Shown in pieces: positions 43,352 through 53,144 of a DNA stretch of 64,000 bases. The notes under the pieces were generated by a model that was not told the DNA's origin, searched no databases, and saw only the letters and a program-made list of their open reading frames with translations. Both the position numbers and the translations under genes were made by a program. Source of the DNA: Nannocystis punicea. Its GTDB lineage: Bacteria; Myxococcota_A; Polyangia; Nannocystales; Nannocystaceae. Numbering within the stretch: position 1 is the first letter of the stretch; each line of letters starts with the position of its first letter. The stretch is from positions 1,178,001 to 1,242,000 of the forward strand of contig NZ_CP114040.1 of the NCBI RefSeq assembly GCF_026965555.1. The letters run 5' to 3'.

Positions 43352-44863
43352 TCACACCGCGGCGTCGAGGGGGAACAGGCGCTGCATCTTCATCGCCAGG
43401 CGCACGGGGCCGCGCAGGCGCCCGCGGCCGGTGGAGAAGGCGCGGGCGCCGTTGAGCTCGCCGTTGATCATGAGCAGGTAGTCCTCGGCCGACATCTCGA
43501 TGGTGATGGTCGGCGAGGGGTGGGTGCCGGCGACCCGCTGCACGCTGCCGCCCTTGATCTCGGCGAAGTAGGCGCAGGCCTTGTCGCCGGTGAGCACCCA
43601 CTGGATGACGACCTGCAGGTCGCCGGCGGCGGCCGGGTTGAAGCGCCGCTCGAGCGTCTCGAAGTAGTCGCAGACGGAGGCGAACTTGCCGGTGGCGGCG
43701 ACGGGCCGCGGCTTGCGCGGGCCGAGGTCGATCAGGTGGGCGTCGAGGCCGGCGTCGTTGTTGTTGTTGCCGTCGTTGTTGTTGCTGCCGCCGTTGCTGT
43801 TGGCGGCCGGGGCCTGGGCCAGGGTGCGCAGCCAGCCCTTGAGCTTGCCGAGCGCGGTGGTCGGCTGAGCGGAGGCCGACGCGGGCGCGGCGGCCGGCTG
43901 GGCCGCGGCCTCGGGGTAGTCGTAGAACTGGCGGCACCAGCGGCGGTAGCGACCGATCGGGCCGTCGCCGCCGGCGAGCATCGGCTTGTCGAGATAGGCC
44001 TTGTTCTCCCAGATCGGGAAGTCCTTGGGGAAGTCGACCAGGAACGCCTTGTAGAAGATGTCCTCGATCTCGCGGGTGTAGCCCTCGTCCGCCATCTGCT
44101 TGATGTTGCTGACGCCGAAGATCGCGATCGTGTCCTCGTCGATCGGGGTCGGGTAGATCCGCTGGCGCGTGCGCATGTCCGAGGTCAGCACCGTGGTCGA
44201 CGAGACGATGTGGCCGATGCCGTACAGCTTGACGTCGAGCTGGACGTCGTTGAACTCGTCGGGCATGTCGATCGGCGCGCCCGAGGCCTCCATGTGGAGG
44301 ACGACGCGCATGAAGTGGCCCTCCTGCTCGACCGAGAGCACGTCGGTGCGGCCGACGTGGTGGACCGGGCCGAGGTGCGAGCAGTCGACGGTGTTCTCGG
44401 CGACCTCCTGCGGGTGCGAGCGCACGACCCACCGCACTGTCTTGTTGCCGGTCCAGCCCTCCTCGTCGAGTACGGGGACCTCGTAGGTCGGCGCCTGTCC
44501 TTTGGCGCAGTACCAGGCGAAGATCACGCCGTTCTGCTCGCGGATGTGCCAGGTCTTGACCGCCGCCTTGGGCGGGATCTTCGGCGCGTAGGGGACGTCG
44601 ACGCAGGCGCCGTCGGGCCGGAAGCCCCAGTCATGGAAGGGGCAGCGCAGGCACTCGCCCTTGACGTGGCCGCCGCCGAGGTGCGCGCCGAGGTGCGGGC
44701 AGGTCTTGTCGACCGCCGACAGCACGCCGGACTCGGTGCGGAACACGACGATGTCCTGCCCGAAGTAACGGAGAGTCTTGACCTGCCCGGGAGCCACGTC
44801 CTCGGGGAAGCCGATGACGAACCAACCACGCGGAAACGAAGGGAAAGGAAAACGAGCGCCCAC
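43352..44863 (-). CDS. Rieske oxygenase fused to an SCP2 sterol-carrier domain, 503 aa
   Basis: The N-terminal Rieske centre has Cys55-x-His57 and Cys74-x2-His77 within CPHLGAHLGGG and CLRCPFHDWGF. The catalytic domain has the mononuclear iron motif ENTVDCSHLGPVHH with Asp160, His163 and His168. This is the pattern of KshA, cholesterol 7-desaturase (DAF-36/Neverland) and SdmA-type sterol enzymes. After an Asn/Ala linker (residues about 335-370, encoded by a GTT/GCC microsatellite) the C-terminal 120 residues resemble SCP2 (DLQVVIQWVLTGDKACAYF, ITIEMSAEDYLLMINGELN). A hydrophobic carrier fused to the oxygenase could deliver a sterol or other lipid. No reductase is adjacent. Confidence 0.9.
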   Translation of the reverse strand: MGARFPFPSFPRGWFVIGFPEDVAPGQVKTLRYFGQDIVVFRTESGVLSAVDKTCPHLGAHLGGGHVKGECLRCPFHDWGFRPDGACVDVPYAPKIPPKAAVKTWHIREQNGVIFAWYCAKGQAPTYEVPVLDEEGWTGNKTVRWVVRSHPQEVAENTVDCSHLGPVHHVGRTDVLSVEQEGHFMRVVLHMEASGAPIDMPDEFNDVQLDVKLYGIGHIVSSTTVLTSDMRTRQRIYPTPIDEDTIAIFGVSNIKQMADEGYTREIEDIFYKAFLVDFPKDFPIWENKAYLDKPMLAGGDGPIGRYRRWCRQFYDYPEAAAQPAAAPASASAQPTTALGKLKGWLRTLAQAPAANSNGGSNNNDGNNNNDAGLDAHLIDLGPRKPRPVAATGKFASVCDYFETLERRFNPAAAGDLQVVIQWVLTGDKACAYFAEIKGGSVQRVAGTHPSPTITIEMSAEDYLLMINGELNGARAFSTGRGRLRGPVRLAMKMQRLFPLDAAV

Positions 44864-44992
44864 GGCCGCACACGGTAGCGGCGCGCGTCTCGCGAATCAA
44901 TGCGGCGGAATTACGGGGTCGGCAGAGGTCTCGTGGGCCCTCGCCCCCAGAGGCGGGCAGTCTACGTGGGCGCTGTCGCACCCTGTACAAAA

Positions 44993-45016
44993 GGCCAGGC
45001 CCCGAAGGACCTGGCC
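44993..45016. terminator. Palindrome hairpin past a membrane-protein gene
   Basis: GGCCAGG pairs with CCTGGCC around CCCCGAAGGA. Further half-sites (AAAAGACATGGCCGAAGAG) follow to 45040. It lies about 50 bases past the stop of the leftward gene at 45069. Confidence 0.55.
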
Positions 45017-45068
45017 CAAAAGACATGGCCGAAGAGACCCGCTCGCGCGAACGGGCGCCGGCGGGCGC

Positions 45069-45809
45069 TCAGGCGCGGAACCAGCGGGCGAGCGGGCGGG
45101 CGTAGGTCAGGGGGATGAGCAGCATCAACGAGGCGAGCAGGGCGAAGCCGGGCCCGTGGAGGATCAGGCTGCCGCTCGGCGTGGTGAGGAAGTATCCATG
45201 CGTGGGGGCGCCGAACAGGCCGAGGCCGTCGCCGAGGGCGATCGCGCCCGCGCCGGCGGCCGCGAACAGGCTCCACGTGCGCCCGCGGATCAGGCCGACG
45301 AGGGCGGCGACGCCCAGGCCCAGGGCGACGAGGTGCAGCGCCGTCTCGCGCGGGGCGAGCGTGAAGAGGATGAGGAAGGGGATCGACATGCCGGCCGACT
45401 TGATCGAGCGGCGCAGCAGGATCAGCGACTCCTCCTGGAAGTTGTAGCGCTCGACGCAGGCCTCGCTCCGCTCGTAGCGGGCGGCCATGCCCTCGCCGCC
45501 GAGGAACAGGGCGACCAGCAGGTGCGAGATGCCGAACACCAGCAGCGACGGCTCGGGCCCCGTCTGCGGCAGCGCCAGCAGCGAGAACGCCCCGAACTGG
45601 CCGAGGCCGATGGCGAACCACCGGGCCCAGAACCACTCGGCGGCGACGCCGACGAAGGCCACGCCGTAGACCGTCGCCAGAGCGAGGTAGCAGGCGTACA
45701 CGTCCTCCGGGCCGATCAGGGCGACGAGCAGGAAATTCCAGAAGTAGAGGCTCACGAGGAGCAGGGAGATCGCGCGTCGGATGCCGAGAAACATGGTGGA
45801 GTGTCGCAA
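45069..45809 (-). CDS. Multi-pass membrane protein, 246 aa
   Basis: Six to seven membrane segments are visible: LLLVSLYFWNFLLVALIG, YLALATVYGVAFVGVAAEWF, LVFGISHLLVALFLGG, ALHLVALGLGVAALVGLI, WSLFAAAGAGAIALGDGLGL and GFALLASLMLLIPLTYA. A cytoplasmic or lumenal loop has RYERSEACVERYNFQEES. No signature motif is recognised. ATG 45809 or ATG 45794 could be the start. It lies upstream of the Rieske gene with about 200 bases between. Confidence 0.78.
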   Translation of the reverse strand: MRHSTMFLGIRRAISLLLVSLYFWNFLLVALIGPEDVYACYLALATVYGVAFVGVAAEWFWARWFAIGLGQFGAFSLLALPQTGPEPSLLVFGISHLLVALFLGGEGMAARYERSEACVERYNFQEESLILLRRSIKSAGMSIPFLILFTLAPRETALHLVALGLGVAALVGLIRGRTWSLFAAAGAGAIALGDGLGLFGAPTHGYFLTTPSGSLILHGPGFALLASLMLLIPLTYARPLARWFRA

Positions 45810-46058
45810 AGCCTACGCCCGCCCGGGGACCGGTGCAACGACGGCGGAGGCCGCGCGGACCGCCCACCGCCCAGGGCCGCCTCGGCAGGAGGTCGGGAGA
45901 TGTCTCTTCGGACAGGTGAGCGGCGGGGGCGCGGGGGCGCGCAGGTCGCGAGGACCCGAAGTTGACCCGGAGTTGGCGGACTCGACCGCGGCCCCGCGCC
46001 CTCGACGAGAGCCGGACCGACCTCCGCGGCTCGGACGGAGTGCAGGGAGATCCACGCT

Positions 46059-46306
46059 GGCAGGATGGCGGAGGTCGCGAACGTCGCCAGCCCCGGACGA
46101 GCGACAGGATCGCGGAGTCGTGAACGTCGCCGGCCCCGGAAGGTGGCAGGATCGCGGGTCCGGCAAGCGGCAGGATCGCGGAGTCGTGAACATCGCCGGT
46201 CGCGGACGAATGGCAGGCTCGCGGAGGTCGTGAACGTCGCCGGCGCGGGGCGGCAGGCTCGCGGAGGTCGTGAACCTCGCCGGCGCGGGGCGGCGGCAGG
46301 TTCGAG
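46059..46306. repeat. Imperfect tandem array of about 40-base units
   Basis: Six to seven units begin GGCAGGATCGCGGAG or a variant and continue TCGTGAACGTCGCCGGC and GCGGGG. The last two full units are nearly identical, and the first ones are more diverged or truncated. The array precedes the palindrome hairpin and lies between two leftward genes. Confidence 0.75.
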
Positions 46307-46313
46307 GGTGAAT

Positions 46314-46345
46314 AAAAGGACATGTTCATTGGAACATGTCCTTTT
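46314..46345. terminator. Perfect 14-bp palindrome with A and T ends
   Basis: AAAAGGACATGTTC (46314-46327) pairs with GAACATGTCCTTTT (46332-46345) around a 4-base loop. It is the best copy of the ACATGTCC form. Its T-rich ends make it a plausible intrinsic terminator in both directions. Confidence 0.75.
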
Positions 46346-46359
46346 GCGCATGTAACAGC

Positions 46360-46393
46360 GAGGGCCGCGCCGGGGTGAACCGGCGCGGCCCTC
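46360..46393 (-). terminator. 14-bp GC hairpin 15 bases past a stop codon
   Basis: GAGGGCCGCGCCGG (46360-46373) pairs perfectly with CCGGCGCGGCCCTC (46380-46393). It lies just downstream of the lipoprotein gene ending at 46408 and forms a double terminator with the palindrome at 46314. Confidence 0.7.
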
Positions 46394-46407
46394 GTGCGCG
46401 GCGGCGC

Positions 46408-47358
46408 TCACTGGCAGGAGAGGTGGACGTCGACGACCTCGCCGAAGCGCTCGCGGCCGACGGCGTCGCGCCAGGTGAAGGCGGCCCGCTCGATCTCGCA
46501 GTTGGAGCGGCCGTCGCAGCGCGAGTCGTTGCGGTAGGTCAGGCCGATGGCGACGATGCCGGCGGAGGTGATGGGGGTCAGCTCCCAGCTGGTGGAGCGG
46601 CGGTCGGCGTCGTGGTCGGCCCACAGGAGCAGGCGGGCGAAGCCGGGGTCGCTGGCGGAGATCTTGCCGTCGCGGTCGGTGTCGAGCTCGGCGAGGGCAG
46701 TGAAGCCGTTGTCGGCCAGGCCGCCGTTCTTCAGGACGGTGGCGCTGCCGAACAGCTCGCGGCCGGCCTCGATGGCGCCCGAACCATCGCGGTCGAAGGC
46801 GAGCCACGGGGTGACGGCGGTCGGCCAGTCGGTGGCGCCGCAGGTCGGGCCGAGGTCGAAGGCGGCGGCGGTGCTGTGGTAACGCACCGGGTCGCCGCCG
46901 AAGTTGAAGACCAGCGGGGTGGAGGTGCCGTCCTCCTCGCAGTAATCGGCCCACCACGGCTCGCCCTTGGCGTCGAGCTCACAGGTCAGGCAGCCCTGCT
47001 CCTCGCCCGGCTCACACGTGGGCTCGGCGAGGCAGACGCCCCAGTGGTACTTGGCTTCGGGGACACCGTAGTCGGAGGCGCAGTACTGGATGCCGCCCTC
47101 GCAGGCGCGAGAGGTGCCGACGATCTCCAGGTTGCACTCCGCTTCCTCGGGAGTTCCGGTGGTCGTGGTCTCGCTCTCGCCGCCTTCGGTCGGATCTTGC
47201 GGGCTCGCGGTGCCGGTGCCCTCGGAGTCGACGCCCTCGCTCTCGGTGCCCTCGCTGGCGGCGACGTTGCTGTCGCCCGGCTCGGGCTTGCTGTCACAGG
47301 CGATCAGGGCGGGGGTGAGCAGGAGCGAGGCGACGGTGAGAGCGGTGCGGGTCAGCAT
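46408..47358 (-). CDS. EF-hand-like Cys-rich lipoprotein, 316 aa
   Basis: The start at MLTRTALTVASLL gives a signal with lipobox LIAC. A Glu/Ser/Thr-rich linker follows, then a Cys-rich part (CNLEIVGTSRACEGGIQYC, CLTCELDAKGEPWW), then two calcium-loop sequences, AFDRDGSGAIEAG and ELDTDRDGKISAS, which fit EF-hand or dockerin loops. It is probably a calcium-binding surface lipoprotein. An in-frame ATG 32 bases upstream is less likely. Two hairpins follow the stop. Confidence 0.85.
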   Translation of the reverse strand: MLTRTALTVASLLLTPALIACDSKPEPGDSNVAASEGTESEGVDSEGTGTASPQDPTEGGESETTTTGTPEEAECNLEIVGTSRACEGGIQYCASDYGVPEAKYHWGVCLAEPTCEPGEEQGCLTCELDAKGEPWWADYCEEDGTSTPLVFNFGGDPVRYHSTAAAFDLGPTCGATDWPTAVTPWLAFDRDGSGAIEAGRELFGSATVLKNGGLADNGFTALAELDTDRDGKISASDPGFARLLLWADHDADRRSTSWELTPITSAGIVAIGLTYRNDSRCDGRSNCEIERAAFTWRDAVGRERFGEVVDVHLSCQ

Positions 47359-47661
47359 GCCTGGCCGGGAAAGCGAGGCTCGTGCCATGGCGAGATCATT
47401 GAAGAATCGTCCGAGTGCCGGGGGCCGGGCGCTGGCGCCGCGACAGGCCTGTCGTGCGCACAGTTCGAGGTCGCGGCGGCCATGACGCAAGCGCCGTGAC
47501 GCGGTCGCCGGGCCCGAGAAGAGACGAACTCGAAGTCGCGGCCCGGTGTCGCTCGTACGCTGCGGCCCATCGGGTAGCTGTCGCTGTTCCGAGGAGCCGC
47601 CGCTGGCTCGTGTGCGTCGAGAGTTGCGTGCCGCTGCGCGGCTGCAGTCGCGCGGCCGGGC
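47359..47661. other. Intergenic stretch
   Basis: No gene, strong hairpin or palindrome copy was recognised. It should contain the promoter of the EF-hand-like lipoprotein gene. Confidence 0.4.
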
Positions 47662-48057
47662 TCAGCGCTTCAGCGGCAGGAGGGCGCGCAGGCGAGGATC
47701 GCGGAGGTAGAGGCCGCCCCAGGCGATGGCGCCGAGGATGACGGGGAAGAGGATGTTGCCGAGCGTGTCGCCCATGCGGGCGTGGACGTCGACGGCGCCG
47801 CCGAGGTAACCGGTGACGAGGATCGCGCCGAGGACGCTGGTCGCAGGGATGGCGTAGAGGAGCGTGACGAGCAGCTCGACGATGCCGATCTTCAGCAGCG
47901 CGCCGTCCGGGTAGCCCATCGCCTTGAAGCCCGCGACGGCCTCGGGGTTCGACATGAGCTTGGCCGATGCGCTGAAGAGCAGCATGAGGACCGGGAGGAC
48001 CGAGAGGACGATGCCGACGCGCCGCGGCCAGGGGTTGGAAGCGTGGGACTCTGTCAT
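47662..48057 (-). CDS. DoxX-like membrane protein, 131 aa
   Basis: Four membrane helices with the DoxX-family pattern are visible: VGIVLSVLPVLMLLFSASAKLM, then GFKAMGYPDGALLKIGIVELLVTLLY, ATSVLGAILVTGYLGGAVDVHARMG and ILFPVILGAIAWGGLYLRD. The function of DoxX-like proteins is poorly defined; members are linked to redox or sulfur metabolism. Start MTESHASNPW lies 63 bases after the preceding (RND-like) stop. Confidence 0.88.
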   Translation of the reverse strand: MTESHASNPWPRRVGIVLSVLPVLMLLFSASAKLMSNPEAVAGFKAMGYPDGALLKIGIVELLVTLLYAIPATSVLGAILVTGYLGGAVDVHARMGDTLGNILFPVILGAIAWGGLYLRDPRLRALLPLKR

Positions 48058-48120
48058 GGCCCAAGGAGCTTGACCAGCGGCAGCCGGTCGCACAAGAAGG
48101 CACACGCGTGTGACCACCGG

Positions 48121-49785
48121 CTACGGATCGATCTCCGGCAACTCGCCGGCCTGCGCGACGGCGATGCCCACCGGCAGCTCTAAGTCGTTGATCGCGCGGC
48201 GGACCGCCTCGACGTCGGCGGCGCTGCGCAGGCGAACTTCGACGGCGGCGACCGCGACACGATCGATTCGGTAGAGCGGTCCGCCAGTGGTGGTCTGCAC
48301 GCGGACCAGGTCGCTCAGGGGGATCGGGCCGGTCGGCGAACCGACGTGGAGCTCGCGCGCCAGCTGTTCGATGGGACCTGTTCGATCGAGCACGTCGATG
48401 TCGACCGCGAGCTCGGGCCCGAGGCGCAGGCCGTCGGCTCGCGAACCGCGGACGGTGACCGGGCCGACGGCGAGGCGAACGACTGCAGCGGCGGCCGCGA
48501 CCGGGACGCCGCGCGCCGCGAGGTCGTCGCGGGACAGCTCGACCTTGAGCGAACCGGGCTCCGGCGCCCGGACCTTGAGGCCAGTGACTCGGGGCAGGCC
48601 GGCGAGGCGCTCGGCGAGGCGGCGGGCCAGCCCAACGCGGAGGTCCGGATCTTGCCCCTGGACGTGGAGGCTCAGGCCGTGATCGGCGCGGGCCCGCGGG
48701 GCGATCGCTGCGACGCGCGGAGAACCTGTACAACGGGACATGGCGTTTCGGGCATGTTCGATGGGGAAGGTGACGGAGGTGCCGAGCTGCAGGCGGACGC
48801 GCGCGAGCGGCTCGCCGGGGGCGGGCTCGGCGACTGTGAGGGCCCAGGCGGGCAGGTCGGGGAGGGCGGCGAGGCAGGCGGCGACGGTGGTGCCGAGGTC
48901 GTCGCGGGGCTGCAGCTCGGCGGTGAGGACCGCGAGGTCGCCGTCGTCGGGGAGGGGGTCGGCGAAGAAGTCGACGGTGGGCGAGACGAGGTCGACTGCG
49001 TGCGGGCGGGCGCGGGTCGAGACGTCGCGCGGGTCGGCGCCGGACTGGGTGAAGGCGGTGAGGAGGGCGACGGGGCCGCGGGCGGTCCAGGCCCGGCAAG
49101 GAGGCGGGCGAAGGCCGTCCTGCAGGATTGCGACGTCGCGCAGCCGCAAGGAGCCGGCGATCGGGAGGGCGGCGAGGCGCTCGAACAGGGGGGCGGCGCT
49201 GTCGTCGGCGAGGGCGGCGGTGACTGCGTCGACGAGGCGGTCGAGCGGGACGCCGGCGAGGCGGGAGCGGTCGAGGACGACCGCGGCGCGCCGCTCGCCG
49301 ACGCCGCAGACGTCGATGCGGCCGACGCCGCTGACTCGCTCGAGTCCGCTGCGCACTGTGTCGGCGAACTCGGGGAGGGTGGCGATCGCCAGGGCCGGCT
49401 CGGCGCCGCCCAGGCGGTGGAGCACCGGCGGCTCGGCGGACCGCGGGAGCAGCGAGAGGACGCCGCCGAGGGCCTCGTGCACCGCCTCGAGCGCGCCGGC
49501 GTCGGTGAGGGTGGCGACGACGTCGACGCGGCCTTCGAGGCTGCGGGTGTAGAGCCGGCGGACGGCGGGGAGCCGGGCCAGGGCGGCCTCGACCGGCGCG
49601 GCGACCGAGGCCTCGAGCTCGTCCGCGGGGTCGCCCGGGCTGGCCACGCCGACGCGGACCTGGACCGGCGGGGGCGGAGGCGCGGGCTGGGCCTCGGGCG
49701 GCGGAGGCGGGGCGGTGCAGGCGGCGAGGGACAGGAGGACCGAGAGGACAGGGCCGAAGCGACAGGGCCTTCGCGCCATGTCCAT
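48121..49785 (-). CDS. Lipoprotein resembling the periplasmic part of RND pumps, 554 aa
   Basis: The signal peptide MDMARRPCRFGPVLSVLLSL ends in lipobox LAAC. Two halves then resemble RND porter domains. The first is DELEASVAAPVEAALARLPAVRR with SLEGRVDVVATL. The second is ARRLAERLAGLPRVTGLKV, LKVELSRDDLAARGVPVAA, DGLRLGPELAVDIDVLD and GPIPLSDLVRVQTTTGG. Unlike AcrB-type pumps (over 1000 residues, 12 membrane helices) there is no membrane segment after the signal peptide. It may be a stand-alone substrate-binding or adaptor lipoprotein derived from a pump. A palindrome copy at 48724-48768 encodes FPIEHARNAMSRCTGSP. Confidence 0.72.
   Translation of the reverse strand: MDMARRPCRFGPVLSVLLSLAACTAPPPPPEAQPAPPPPPVQVRVGVASPGDPADELEASVAAPVEAALARLPAVRRLYTRSLEGRVDVVATLTDAGALEAVHEALGGVLSLLPRSAEPPVLHRLGGAEPALAIATLPEFADTVRSGLERVSGVGRIDVCGVGERRAAVVLDRSRLAGVPLDRLVDAVTAALADDSAAPLFERLAALPIAGSLRLRDVAILQDGLRPPPCRAWTARGPVALLTAFTQSGADPRDVSTRARPHAVDLVSPTVDFFADPLPDDGDLAVLTAELQPRDDLGTTVAACLAALPDLPAWALTVAEPAPGEPLARVRLQLGTSVTFPIEHARNAMSRCTGSPRVAAIAPRARADHGLSLHVQGQDPDLRVGLARRLAERLAGLPRVTGLKVRAPEPGSLKVELSRDDLAARGVPVAAAAAVVRLAVGPVTVRGSRADGLRLGPELAVDIDVLDRTGPIEQLARELHVGSPTGPIPLSDLVRVQTTTGGPLYRIDRVAVAAVEVRLRSAADVEAVRRAINDLELPVGIAVAQAGELPEIDP
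48724..48768. repeat. Palindrome copy inside the RND-like gene
   Basis: ACCTGTACAACGGGACATGGCGTTTCGGGCATGTTCGATGGG holds two half-sites and encodes a segment absent from ordinary RND proteins as far as I can judge. Confidence 0.5.
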
Positions 49786-49787
49786 AC
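49755..49787. repeat. Palindrome at the RND-like signal peptide
   Basis: GGACAGGGCCGAAGCGACAGGGCCTTCGCGCCATGTCC encodes MARRPCRFGPVLS of the signal peptide. Confidence 0.55.
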
Positions 49788-49789
49788 GG

Positions 49790-51112
49790 TCAGCCTTCGA
49801 CGGCCTCGTCGGTGATCTGCAGGCCGCGGTCGATGATGGCGAAGCCCTCGCGCAGCTCGGCCTCGGTGATCGACAGCGGCGGGTTGCACATCAGGGTCCA
49901 CCAGTGCGAGATGGTGAACAGGCCCTCTTGCTTGAAGAAGGCCATCATGCGGTCGATGGCCGGGTGCGAGCCGTTGTAGGGGGCCATGCGGGTGCCCTGG
50001 CGGTCCTTCTGCAGCTCGATGGCGCCGAACAGGCCGATGGCCCGGAAGTCCCGGACGCTGGGGTGCTTGGCCTTGAGCGCGGCCATCTCGGCGAGCATGA
50101 CGTGCTGCATGCGGGCGGCGTTGCCGACCATGTCCTCCTCGAGCATGACGTCGAGGACGGCCTCGGCGACGGCGAGGCAGAACGGGTGGGCGTTGTAGGT
50201 GAGGCCGCCCCAGAACACGTTGTCGCGGAAGTGGGCGGCGATCTTGTCGGTCACGCCCATGGCGCCGAGCGGGACGTACGACGACGTGAGGCCCTTGGCC
50301 ATGGTGAGGATGTCGGGCTGGGCGCCGAAGTGCTCGAAGGCGAACAGCTTGCCGGTGCGGCCGAAGCCGCACATGACCTCGTCGCACACGAGGAGGATGC
50401 CGTACTTGTCGAGCAGGGCGCGCAGGCCGGGCAGCCAGCCCTCGGGCGGCGACTGGATGCCGTTGGTGCCGATGACCGTCTCGACGAACATCGCCGCGAT
50501 CGTGTGCGGGCCCTCGTACTGGATGACCTCCTCGAGGTAGCGCAGGTGATTGGCGGTGCGCTCGGCGTCGGTGGTGCCGAAGGAGTAGTCGTAGGGGATC
50601 GGGTCCATCACGCGGATGAAGCCCGACGCGCCCGGCTCGTTGGCCCAGCGGCGCGGGTCGCCGGTCATCTGCATGGCCGCGTGGGTGGCCCCGTGGTAGC
50701 TGCGGTAGCGGCTGAGGATCTTGTGCCGGCCGGTGTAGAGGCGCGCGGCCTTGATCGCGTTCTCGTTGGCCTCGGCGCCGCCGAGGGTGAAGAAGAAGCT
50801 GTTGATGTCGCCGGGCACGAGCTCGGCCAGGCGCTTGCCCAGCCGCGCCCGCACCGGGGTGGCCGCGCTCGGGGCGGCGAACAGCATGTGGCCGTCGATC
50901 GCCTCCTTCATCCGCGCCAGCACCTTCGGGTGGCTGTGGCCGATGTTCACGCTCATCAGCTGGCTGTTGAAGTCGAGGTAGCGCTTGCCCTCGGGGGTGT
51001 AGAGGTACACGCCCTCGGCCCGCTCGAACGCGAGCGGCTGCAGCGGGCCGCTCTTCGACCACGACCACATGGTGTGTTGCTTGCAGAGTTCGACGATGGT
51101 GCGGCTGTCCAT
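49790..51112 (-). CDS. Class-III aminotransferase, 440 aa
   Basis: This is a PLP enzyme of the omega-amino-acid (beta-alanine/taurine-pyruvate) type. Marks are the N-terminal NSQLMSVNIGHSHPKV, GGAEANENAIKAARL, YRSYHGATHAAMQMTG, VCDEVMCGFGRTGKLFAFEH and the PLP lysine in ILTMAKGLTSSYVPLGA. Length is standard. The start at MDSRTIVEL has GAGG 8 bases upstream. It lies 53 bases downstream of a methylmalonate-semialdehyde dehydrogenase gene. Together they would convert beta-alanine or a beta-amino acid to a semialdehyde and then to an acyl-CoA. Confidence 0.93.
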   Translation of the reverse strand: MDSRTIVELCKQHTMWSWSKSGPLQPLAFERAEGVYLYTPEGKRYLDFNSQLMSVNIGHSHPKVLARMKEAIDGHMLFAAPSAATPVRARLGKRLAELVPGDINSFFFTLGGAEANENAIKAARLYTGRHKILSRYRSYHGATHAAMQMTGDPRRWANEPGASGFIRVMDPIPYDYSFGTTDAERTANHLRYLEEVIQYEGPHTIAAMFVETVIGTNGIQSPPEGWLPGLRALLDKYGILLVCDEVMCGFGRTGKLFAFEHFGAQPDILTMAKGLTSSYVPLGAMGVTDKIAAHFRDNVFWGGLTYNAHPFCLAVAEAVLDVMLEEDMVGNAARMQHVMLAEMAALKAKHPSVRDFRAIGLFGAIELQKDRQGTRMAPYNGSHPAIDRMMAFFKQEGLFTISHWWTLMCNPPLSITEAELREGFAIIDRGLQITDEAVEG

Positions 51113-51165
51113 GGCGGAGATCCTCGAGGGTTCGTGAGGCTCGGAGGGCTGTTCGGACATGTCCC

Positions 51166-52662
<1,497 letters not shown>

Positions 52663-53144
52663 GGCGCGGCTCAAGCCTGAGGGATATCCCAGGCCGCGCC
52701 GCGGCGAAAGGGGGCCGGGGCCGGCCGGTCGGGCCCGGAACGGGGATCTGCGGCGCAAAGTCGGGGGGCGGGGGGCGCGGGCGGCTGGGCGCGGCGGGAA
52801 TTTTGATACGGAAGTCCATCCATGCGGCGGGCGCGGCGGGGAGGGGCGGCGGTCGTGTCGCCGCGGCTCCGTGGGCCCGGCGAGGTCGTGGCGACGGTGC
52901 GAAGGGCGGCTCGCACGGAGATGAGCGGCGACAGTGCGAGTGATCCGCGGGGGTCGAGGGGCGGATGGATATGTCCTTCGGGACATGTCGCGGGGCGAGG
53001 TGTCAGGGGCTCGTGGCGAGCTCGTGGTCGAACGGGCGCTCGCAGATGGAAGACAGGGAATGCATGAGGCGAGCGTCGCTCGCTGCTGCTCGGTTCGCGC
53101 GCGATCGAGCCCCGCGGGGGAGGGCTCTGCGCTATGGTCGATCC
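52663..53144. other. Intergenic stretch between divergent genes
   Basis: No gene is seen. A perfect palindrome lies at 52971-52986. Promoters for mmsA and the divergent lipoprotein must lie here but no clear boxes were found. Confidence 0.45.
52971..52986. repeat. Perfect palindrome with TTCG loop
   Basis: ATGTCC-TTCG-GGACAT, one of the two cleanest copies of the family, lies in a divergent intergenic region rather than at a 3' end. Confidence 0.75.

Larger units (their letters stand above)
45810..46407. other. Gene-free stretch with tandem repeats and hairpins
   Basis: No gene is seen. It holds a palindrome copy near 45900-45917, an array of imperfect 40-base repeats (46059-46306) and two strong hairpins (46314-46393). 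Confidence 0.6.

Noticed and set aside
44489..44508. CCTGTCCTTTGGCGCAG in the Rieske gene as a palindrome copy
   Set aside because: Only one arm fits. The sequence encodes YCAKGQAP in the catalytic domain, and I cannot separate it from chance.
52800..52819. Upstream start for the aminotransferase frame near 52819
   Set aside because: The frame runs through mmsA on the same strand. The family start at 51112 has a ribosome site and the correct length.
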